Shown piece by piece: positions 1 to 4,197 of a DNA stretch of 7,943 nt. The notes beneath the pieces are model-generated. The model did not search any database. It saw only the letters and a list, made by a program, of their open reading frames with translations, and was not told the origin of the DNA. Source of the DNA: Anaerolineae bacterium (GTDB lineage: Bacteria; Chloroflexota; Anaerolineae; Aggregatilineales; Phototrophicaceae). Location of the stretch: assembly GCA_020848855.1 (NCBI GenBank), contig JADLHH010000190.1, forward strand, positions 1-7,943. Direction: 5' to 3'. Each line of letters starts with the position of its first letter. Positions within the stretch are counted from its first letter, which is position 1. The position numbers and the translations under genes were made by a program.

Positions 1-1518
1 CGGGCGCAAGCCGCGCGTGGGATCGCGAGAGATCACCCCGGCATATTCCACAGTGAGCACCGCCTCGCCGTGCAGCGCGACACACCAGCGGATCGGGCGC
101 GAGAAGGCGATGTTGCTGGCATTCCAGCGCATCGACTTGCCAAACCTGAAGCCCGCGACCACGCCCGGCAGCGCCGCCTGCAGCACCGCCGCCGCAGGCT
201 TGCCCGATTCGCGCACCGTCGCCACGACGTAGCCGTCCTCGACACGCAGGTCTTCGACGCGCACGCCCTTGCCGCGCGCGAAGCCTTCGGCGGCTTTGGT
301 CGGCTTGCCGTCGGCATCGAACGCGCGCTCCGCCGACGGACCTTTCGCCACCTGCTCCAGATCGCGCTGGCGCGGGGTGAGGCTTTTGGCGTGGATGACG
401 AGGCGGCGCGGCGTGGCGTATACGGCGACTCCGTCGTGCGTCAGCCGCAGGTCGTCGAACAGCTTCGGAGCCAGCACGTTCAACTGATCGAGCGCCGCGT
501 CCACGTCGGCGGCGGGCAGTTCTTCCACGCCGATCTCGAACAGGAAGTCGGTCGGCTGGTCGGGTAGCTGCACCAGCCCGACCTGACTCAACAGGTCGTG
601 GGTCTTCGCGCCCCACAGCCCGCCGAGTTTCTCCATCGGGTATTCCATCTGCTGGCGCTGGTCGGTGTAGGCGCGGGCGATGCTGCGGGTCATGTCGCGC
701 ATCCGCCGGAAGTAGCTGGCGCGCTCGGTCACGCCAATCGCGCCGCGCGCGTCCAGCACGTTGAACAGGTGGCTGCACTTCAGCACGTAGTCGTATGCCG
801 GGATGACCAGCCCGGCGTCGAGCGCGCGCCGGTACTCGTTTTCGGAGATGTCGAACGTCTGGCGCAAGCCGTCCACGTCGGCGATCTCGAAGTTGTAGAT
901 ACAGTGTTCAATTTCGCTGCGCAGCAGCACGTCGCGGTAGAACAGCGTCGCGCCGTCATCGCTGTTCAGCCATTCGATATTCCAGACCGAGTCCTTGCCC
1001 TGTAACGGCTGGGCGATGCGCTCCAGCCCATAGGTGATTTCGACCGAGACCGGGCTGAGTTCGATACCGCCCGCCTGCTGGAAATAGGTGAACTGGGTGA
1101 TCTCCTGCCCGTCCAGCCACACTTCCCAGCCCAGCCCCCACGCGCCGAGCGCCGGGCTTTCCCAGTTATCTTCGACGAAGCGAATGTCGTGTTCGCGCGG
1201 GTCGATGCCCAGCGCTTCCAGCGATTTCAGGTACAGTTCCTGCGGATTACCCGGATCGGGCTTGAGGATGACCTGATACTGGAAGTAGTAGGACATGCGG
1301 TTGGGGTTTTCGCCGTAGCGACCGTCGTCCGGGCGCACGCTCGGCTCGACGTAAGCGACGCGCCAGGGTTCGGGACCGAGCACGCGCAGCAGCGTCGCCG
1401 GGTTGCCCGTGCCCGCGCCGACCTGAATGTTGTAAGGCTGCCACAGCACGCAGTCCTGCGCCGTCCAGAACTCGTGCAGCTTCATGATAATCTGCTGGAA
1501 ATTGAGCGCTTTCGCCAT
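1..1518 (-). CDS. glyQS: Glycyl-tRNA synthetase, fused alpha-beta chain (N-terminal 506 residues; runs off the left edge)
   Basis: The product charges tRNA-Gly with glycine using ATP, in the cytoplasm. Residues 1 to about 295 match the bacterial GlyRS alpha subunit (GlyQ), which carries the class II catalytic core: [19 protein letters not shown] at 33-51, RYGENPNR at 67-74, [11 protein letters not shown] at 110-120, [10 protein letters not shown] at 125-134 and ITYGLER at 161-167. A linker of about 25 residues follows. At about residue 324 the beta subunit (GlyS) begins without a stop: [19 protein letters not shown], then [14 protein letters not shown] at 367-380 and [16 protein letters not shown] at 404-419. 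Alpha and beta are separate genes in E. coli and in most bacteria with this type; fused forms of about 1000 residues are known, for example in Chlamydia. The frame is open to base 1, so roughly half the protein is present. ATG at 1518 follows an AGGA Shine-Dalgarno with 7 nt spacing and aligns with the usual GlyQ N-terminus. Identification is very secure. Confidence 0.96.
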   Translation of the reverse strand, partial: MAKALNFQQIIMKLHEFWTAQDCVLWQPYNIQVGAGTGNPATLLRVLGPEPWRVAYVEPSVRPDDGRYGENPNRMSYYFQYQVILKPDPGNPQELYLKSLEALGIDPREHDIRFVEDNWESPALGAWGLGWEVWLDGQEITQFTYFQQAGGIELSPVSVEITYGLERIAQPLQGKDSVWNIEWLNSDDGATLFYRDVLLRSEIEHCIYNFEIADVDGLRQTFDISENEYRRALDAGLVIPAYDYVLKCSHLFNVLDARGAIGVTERASYFRRMRDMTRSIARAYTDQRQQMEYPMEKLGGLWGAKTHDLLSQVGLVQLPDQPTDFLFEIGVEELPAADVDAALDQLNVLAPKLFDDLRLTHDGVAVYATPRRLVIHAKSLTPRQRDLEQVAKGPSAERAFDADGKPTKAAEGFARGKGVRVEDLRVEDGYVVATVRESGKPAAAVLQAALPGVVAGFRFGKSMRWNASNIAFSRPIRWCVALHGEAVLTVEYAGVISRDPTRGLRP

Positions 1519-1525
1519 GAGATCG

Positions 1526-1529
1526 TCCT
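1526..1529 (-). promoter_or_regulatory. Ribosome binding site of the GlyRS gene
   Basis: On the minus strand AGGA lies 7 nt upstream of the ATG at 1518. It is short but well placed and supports this start. Confidence 0.6.
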
Positions 1530-1555
1530 GATGAGCGGTTCTATTCGTGGGGCGT

Positions 1556-1584
1556 ATTATAGTGGCGATGCGCGGAGCGGTAAA
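1556..1584 (-). promoter_or_regulatory. Sigma-70-type promoter for the GlyRS gene
   Basis: The minus strand reads TTTACC (1584-1579), a 17-bp spacer, then a perfect TATAAT (1561-1556). The -35 matches the consensus at four of six bases. Transcription would start near 1549, giving a leader of about 31 nt. That is too short for a T-box riboswitch, so expression is probably not tRNA-sensing from this promoter. Confidence 0.65.
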
Positions 1585-1627
1585 CCCTCGCAACGCATAT
1601 CCCAAGCCGTCCATTCGCCAGCGATGC

Positions 1628-1653
1628 TTTTAGCCGCGTTTCAGCGACTAAAC
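1628..1653. repeat. Imperfect inverted repeat in the divergent spacer
   Basis: TTTAG (1629-1633) and CGC (1635-1637) pair with GCG (1644-1646) and CTAAA (1648-1652). There is one C-A mismatch and a 6-nt loop. It lies between the GlyRS promoter and the start of the membrane-protein gene. It could be an operator or a hairpin in the leader of the plus-strand gene; neither can be decided here. Confidence 0.35.
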
Positions 1654-1674
1654 TAGGACAAAACCGGTATCCAC

Positions 1675-1681
1675 AGAAGGA
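1675..1681 (+). promoter_or_regulatory. Ribosome binding site of the membrane-protein gene
   Basis: AGAAGGA lies 8 nt before the ATG at 1690, a good Shine-Dalgarno that fixes this start. Confidence 0.65.
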
Positions 1682-1689
1682 TAGCTCCC

Positions 1690-2634
1690 ATGCGCAAATA
1701 CCGCGCCAGCAACCGCGTCCCGTTCGCAAGCTTCGTCCTGCTCATTCTGGTCGGCGCTGTCGCCGGCGCGATTGTCGGCGGCATCCTGTGGGCGCTCGAC
1801 AGTATTCTGAACTTCTATCTGGTGCTGCTGTTCCCGCTCATCGGCGGCGCAATCGTCGGCGGCGCGCTCTCGACCGTCGCCCGTATCGGTAGAGTGCGCA
1901 GCCCGTTCATCACCGCCCTGGTTGCCATCCTCAGCGCGCTGGTGATGTTCGGCGTGTATCACGGCGCGTCGTATGCCATCACCTTCCGCAGCGAGATGCG
2001 CGACGCCTACGTCGAAAACGCCGGCAGCAGCGCAAGCGACGAGGACTTCGAGCGCGCGCTCAACAAGCTGATGTTCAGCGAGGTTGGCGATACCGGCTTC
2101 GTCGGCTACCTGAAACTGGTCGCGCGCGAAGGCTTCTCGATCACCCGCACGTCGTCGTTTTCCAGCACCAGCGACAGCGGTCTGGAACTGAAGGACGAGC
2201 TGGTGTGGGGCTACTGGGCGATTGAAATTCTGGTGGCGGCGGGCATAGCGGCGTGGATCGCGGCACGCGCCGCCGGAGAGCCGTTCGACGAGGAAGCCAA
2301 CGCATGGTACGGCAAGCCAACTCTGCTGGCAATCGCCTCGAACAAATCACGCAAGGCGCTGCTGAACGCCCTCAAGGACGGCGACTTTCTGGAGGCGGGC
2401 AGCCTGATGACCACGCAGGATTTGAAGCACCCGCGCCTGGAGATCACCATCCGGCAAAGCCCCGCCGGCGGCGGCACCCTGATGACCGACACCTTCCTGA
2501 CCGTGAACTACGCCCAGCGCAAGGGGCGCAGCAACGCCGTGCGTTCCGGCGTAGTGTCGCCGTCGGAACTCGACCTGATCAGCCGGGGGATGCAGCAGGC
2601 GGCGCTGCAAAACCCGGCGGTGTCGGGCAGGTAA
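1690..2634 (+). CDS. Four-helix membrane protein of unknown function
   Basis: I do not recognise the family of this 314-residue protein. Four hydrophobic segments are visible at about residues 13-35, 40-60, 72-93 and 173-193. Basic residues before helix 1 (RKYR) and between helices 2 and 3 (ARIGRVR) favour a cytoplasmic N-terminus. On that model the polar 94-172 segment, rich in Ser, Asp and Glu, lies outside, and the 120-residue C-terminal tail lies in the cytoplasm. Helices 1 and 2 carry the same glycine-zipper phrase, GAIVGGIL at 26-33 and GAIVGGAL at 53-60, suggesting tight helix packing or an internal duplication. The tail (194-314) has mixed charged and polar composition and no motif I can name. 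A good Shine-Dalgarno (AGAAGGA, 8 nt spacing) supports the ATG. It is divergent from the GlyRS gene and separated by 224 bp from the next operon, so probably monocistronic. The gene call is secure; the function is unknown. Confidence 0.85.
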   Translation: MRKYRASNRVPFASFVLLILVGAVAGAIVGGILWALDSILNFYLVLLFPLIGGAIVGGALSTVARIGRVRSPFITALVAILSALVMFGVYHGASYAITFRSEMRDAYVENAGSSASDEDFERALNKLMFSEVGDTGFVGYLKLVAREGFSITRTSSFSSTSDSGLELKDELVWGYWAIEILVAAGIAAWIAARAAGEPFDEEANAWYGKPTLLAIASNKSRKALLNALKDGDFLEAGSLMTTQDLKHPRLEITIRQSPAGGGTLMTDTFLTVNYAQRKGRSNAVRSGVVSPSELDLISRGMQQAALQNPAVSGR

Positions 2635-2666
2635 CGAAGAAACACTTGAAAATTCGGCAGGTTTTT

Positions 2667-2688
2667 GTAGGGGCACGACCTGTCGTGC
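2667..2688. repeat. Dispersed palindromic repeat (REP/MITE-like), one flank decayed
   Basis: GCACGAC (2673-2679) and GTCGTGC (2682-2688) are perfect inverted arms around a 2-bp centre. The left arm continues outward as GTAGGGGC, but the right arm continues as TTCATA instead of the expected CCCTAC. From memory, GTAGGGGC...GCCCCTAC palindromes are common dispersed elements in some Chloroflexota and cyanobacterial genomes. The copy lies 33 bp after the stop of the membrane-protein gene. It could also act as a hairpin at the mRNA 3' end, but no T run follows. Confidence 0.5.
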
Positions 2689-2712
2689 TTCATAGGCTCC
2701 TGACGAACGAGA

Positions 2713-2724
2713 GCATTTTAATGC
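2713..2724. repeat. Short palindrome GCATT-TT-AATGC
   Basis: Five-base arms flank a TT centre. It is upstream of the sigma-factor operon and of a size that suits a dimeric regulator site, but it is short enough to arise by chance. Confidence 0.25.
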
Positions 2725-2759
2725 GATAACCCTGGTAAACCGGGAACAGCGCCTTCCAT

Positions 2760-2795
2760 GCTGCCGCCCGCATCCCTGATAGAATTATCGGCAGC
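2760..2795. promoter_or_regulatory. Inverted repeat enclosing a -10-like box, upstream of the sigma-factor operon
   Basis: GCTGCCG (2760-2766) and CGGCAGC (2789-2795) are perfect 7-bp inverted arms, 22 bp apart. Inside lie a smaller GATA/TATC pair (2778-2781, 2786-2789) and TAGAAT (2780-2785), five of six matches to a -10 box. No good -35 sits at 16-18 bp. A GGGAAC (2742-2747), resembling the -35 of many ECF-dependent promoters, lies just upstream, but no clear ECF -10 follows. It may be an operator, a leader hairpin, or part of an autoregulated promoter; none is proven. Confidence 0.35.
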
Positions 2796-2858
2796 GATAT
2801 CAACGGCACGTTCGTTTGATCACCGTAACTCTCCGGGGTCGAGGGGTTTTCTATAGTC

Positions 2859-3476
2859 ATGATGAACCTGCGAAAGCGTCTGACCAGACGCCCCAAGAAC
2901 CTGAAACGCCTGTCTGACACCGAGCTGGTGGAACTGGCGAAAGCAGGCGATAAGGATTCATTCGGCGAGCTGTACGAGCGCTATCTCGACAAGATTTACA
3001 GCTACGTCTACTACCGTACCGGCAACCACCACGACGCCGAAGACCTGACGGCGCGGGTGTTCTTCCGGGCGATGGCGCACATTACCAGCTACACCGAGCG
3101 AGGCGTACCGTTTCAGGCATGGCTGTACCGCATCGCGCACAATCTGGTCGCTAACTGGCACCGGGATCGCGGGCGGCGCAAAGTCATCCCGCTGGACGAA
3201 TTCATCGCCAGCAGCCTGAAATCGGATTCGCCGGACAGACAAGCCGAAGATCAGGAGGAGCGCGACGCGCTGCGCGCCGCCATCCAGCGGCTGCCGGAAG
3301 AACGGCAGCAGCTTTTGCTCCTCAAGTTCGTGGATCATCTGTCGAATGCCGAAATTGGCGAGACCATGAATCGCACCGAAGGGGCGATTAAGTCACTTTA
3401 TCATCGAACGCTTATTGCTTTGCGCGACGAGCTTCAAGCCGCCGATCAGGCGCCCGTCGACGTGAAGAAGGGTTAG
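2859..3476 (+). CDS. RNA polymerase sigma factor, ECF-type (sigma-70 family)
   Basis: This is a 205-residue sigma-70-family protein with only regions 2 and 4, the layout of extracytoplasmic-function factors that redirect RNA polymerase to a small regulon. Region 2 spans about 34-104: SFGELYERYLDKIYSYVYYR, then HHDAEDLTARVFFRAM (core-binding and -10 recognition helices), then FQAWLYRIAHNLVANWHRDR. A linker (105-137) rich in charged residues follows. Region 4 spans about 138-191: IQRLPEERQQLLLLKF, then the helix-turn-helix LSNAEIGETMNRTEGAIKSL that would read the -35. It is complete, with no extra C-terminal domain. Two ATG codons occur in tandem (2859, 2862). A GAGGGG tract ends 12 nt before the first, a somewhat long spacing, so the first is preferred. 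The following gene begins 8 bp after the stop and is probably its regulator. The exact ECF group cannot be assigned by eye. Confidence 0.93.
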   Translation: MMNLRKRLTRRPKNLKRLSDTELVELAKAGDKDSFGELYERYLDKIYSYVYYRTGNHHDAEDLTARVFFRAMAHITSYTERGVPFQAWLYRIAHNLVANWHRDRGRRKVIPLDEFIASSLKSDSPDRQAEDQEERDALRAAIQRLPEERQQLLLLKFVDHLSNAEIGETMNRTEGAIKSLYHRTLIALRDELQAADQAPVDVKKG

Positions 3477-3484
3477 AAGTCCTC

Positions 3485-3862
3485 ATGTCTGAACAACCAA
3501 CGCCACTGCAGAACCTCCTCGACGCCGTCACCGAGGCGATCATCAACGACGGGCAGGATTTGGACGCCATCGTCCAGCGCTATTCCGTCCCTCGCGCCGA
3601 AGTCGAAGGGCTAATCAACGTCATCAGGCGGCTGCACGTCGTGCTGGTGGGCGTGCGACCGTCCCGGCGCTTCGCGCAGCGCTTGCGCCAGGAATTGATG
3701 GGGCAGCACCAGCGCAACGTGATCAACCGCTTGCGCTACCTGCCGCCGCGTGTGCAGATCGCCGGGGGAATCGTGCTGGTGGCGGGGTTCATGCTGCTCT
3801 CGCGCCGCCGCTTCCTCAGCCTCGCCGACGACGAGCCGCAGGAAGCACCCGCTGTGCAGTAA
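3485..3862 (+). CDS. Small single-pass membrane protein, putative regulator (anti-sigma-like) of the upstream sigma factor
   Basis: This 125-residue protein is translated 8 bp after the sigma-factor stop, so the two are almost certainly co-transcribed. Residues 1-75 form a predicted helical soluble domain, with PSRRFAQRLRQELMG at 59-73. This resembles the P-s-x-x-F-x-x-x-LR-x-x-L motif of proteins encoded beside ECF sigma factors in Actinobacteria and Chloroflexota (compare DUF5667 proteins; recalled, not searched). One membrane segment spans about 89-106 (VQIAGGIVLVAGFMLLS). It is flanked by arginines on both sides (RLRYLPPR and RRR), so topology is ambiguous. A short acidic tail ends the protein. 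The zinc-binding HxxxCxxC motif of classical ZAS anti-sigma factors is absent, and there are no cysteines at all. An anti-sigma or tethering role is inferred from position and architecture only. Confidence 0.8.
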   Translation: MSEQPTPLQNLLDAVTEAIINDGQDLDAIVQRYSVPRAEVEGLINVIRRLHVVLVGVRPSRRFAQRLRQELMGQHQRNVINRLRYLPPRVQIAGGIVLVAGFMLLSRRRFLSLADDEPQEAPAVQ

Positions 3863-3873
3863 TTGCTGTGCAG
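3851..3873 (+). repeat. Direct repeat of GCTGTGCAG across the stop codon
   Basis: GCTGTGCAG occurs at 3851-3859 and again at 3865-3873, separated by TAATT, which includes the stop codon. It looks like a local slippage duplication at the gene's 3' end. Confidence 0.45.
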
Positions 3874-3888
3874 CAGCCACAACAGCGG

Positions 3889-3917
3889 GGTTAAGACAGC
3901 CACACACTGCCTTAACC
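3889..3917 (+). terminator. Hairpin downstream of the sigma-factor operon, no T run
   Basis: GGTTAAG (3889-3895) pairs with CTTAACC (3911-3917). After one A-C mismatch, CAG (3897-3899) pairs with CTG (3907-3909) around a 7-nt loop. It lies 27 bp after the stop codon at 3862. ATTAGGG follows instead of a T run, so it would be a non-canonical terminator, an mRNA 3'-end stabiliser, or a binding site. Confidence 0.4.
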
Positions 3918-3933
3918 ATTAGGGTCAGGGGGC

Positions 3934-3962
3934 TTGCATTCGCGCGCAAAAGTCGCTATATT
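3934..3962 (+). promoter_or_regulatory. Weak candidate upstream promoter for rpoB
   Basis: TTGCAT (3934-3939), a 17-bp spacer and TATATT (3957-3962). The -10 matches five of six bases but the -35 only three of six. It would serve as a secondary start about 90 bp upstream of the main promoter. Confidence 0.3.
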
Positions 3963-4025
3963 GTTCTATAAGTAAAATTGCAACTGGAACCACCTATCCT
4001 GTCATCAGGTGCTTTAATGTGCCTG

Positions 4026-4055
4026 TTGACAGATTGTGCTTGTCTCCGGTATAAT
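4026..4055 (+). promoter_or_regulatory. Consensus sigma-70 promoter of rpoB
   Basis: TTGACA (4026-4031), an 18-bp spacer and TATAAT (4050-4055): both boxes are perfect consensus. Transcription would start near 4062, leaving a leader of about 135 nt before rpoB. Such a strong promoter fits an RNA polymerase core gene and shows that rpoB does not depend only on read-through from the sigma operon. Confidence 0.88.
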
Positions 4056-4090
4056 GCCCACTCACGGTGAACGATTTATCTGCCTCTCTT

Positions 4091-4132
4091 ATGGTGGAAT
4101 GCGTCCATTTCCACATATCTCCTACAACCTGA
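4091..4132 (+). CDS. Candidate leader peptide (13 codons) in the rpoB leader
   Basis: ATG at 4091 opens MVECVHFHISPTT, ending at TGA 4130-4132. The last two bases of the stop are the first two of the terminator stem. An in-frame GTG at 4067 would give 21 codons but lies only about 5 nt from the expected transcription start. No Shine-Dalgarno precedes the ATG, which argues against strong translation. The placement suits a ribosome-controlled attenuator, but this is speculative and could be chance. Confidence 0.25.
   Translation: MVECVHFHISPTT
4094..4114 (+). promoter_or_regulatory. Upstream hairpin in the rpoB leader
   Basis: GTGGAA (4094-4099) pairs with TTCCAC (4109-4114) around a 9-nt loop. 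An alternative fold pairs TGGA (4095-4098) with TCCA (4104-4107), so the two are mutually exclusive. It precedes the terminator-like hairpin by 16 nt. Confidence 0.4.
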
Positions 4133-4165
4133 CGGATCATCGATTTACGTGAATCCGTCTTTTTT
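4131..4165 (+). terminator. Intrinsic terminator-like hairpin (candidate attenuator) inside the rpoB leader
   Basis: GACGGAT (4131-4137) pairs perfectly with ATCCGTC (4153-4159), followed at once by six T residues (4160-4165). The 15-nt loop can add CA/TG and CG/CG pairs around ATTTA with two single-base bulges. It lies about 70 nt after the predicted transcription start and 32 nt before the rpoB start codon. Transcripts from the strong promoter must therefore pass it to reach rpoB. Confidence 0.65.
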
Positions 4166-4185
4166 GCGTTCTTTACCCTAGACCG

Positions 4186-4190
4186 AGGAG
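4186..4190 (+). promoter_or_regulatory. Ribosome binding site that fixes the TTG start of rpoB
   Basis: AGGAG (within GAGGAG) ends 7 nt before TTG at 4198. There is no in-frame ATG between the upstream in-frame stop (TGA at 4150) and this TTG, and the ATG at 4213 is out of frame. Together these make TTG the start. Confidence 0.8.
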
Positions 4191-4197
4191 CGGAGCT

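Larger units (their letters stand above)
3863..4197 (+). other. Intergenic region upstream of rpoB (335 bp)
   Basis: It holds no protein gene apart from a possible 13-codon leader peptide. From left to right it contains the following: a hairpin after the sigma operon (3889-3917), a weak candidate promoter (3934-3962), a small hairpin (CACCT 3991-3995 with AGGTG 4007-4011), a consensus promoter (4026-4055), an upstream leader hairpin (4094-4114), a terminator-like hairpin (4131-4165) and the rpoB ribosome binding site (4186-4190). It is visibly richer in A and T than the flanking genes. Confidence 0.8.

Noticed and set aside
1519..1560. T-box riboswitch for the GlyRS gene
   Set aside because: The leader from the predicted promoter is only about 31 nt, with no specifier or antiterminator structure.
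1626..1654. Promoter for the membrane-protein gene (TAAACT at 1649-1654)
   Set aside because: No acceptable -35 lies at 16-18 bp. The best T-rich hexamer is at 15 bp and matches poorly.
70..1656. Plus-strand open frames of 72-165 codons across the left edge
   Set aside because: They lie opposite the GlyRS gene, whose translation matches known GlyRS motifs through all 506 codons.
2673..2688. Intrinsic terminator for the membrane-protein gene
   Set aside because: The stem has only a 2-nt centre and no T run follows on either strand, so it is better read as a repeat element.
2253..2729. 158-codon plus-strand open frame overlapping the end of the membrane-protein gene
   Set aside because: It is out of frame within a better-supported gene, with an Arg/Gly/His-rich composition typical of frame-shifted GC-rich sequence.
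2690..2920. 76-codon minus-strand open frame across the sigma operon upstream region
   Set aside because: It overlaps the sigma-factor start, has an Arg-rich composition and no ribosome binding site or family resemblance.
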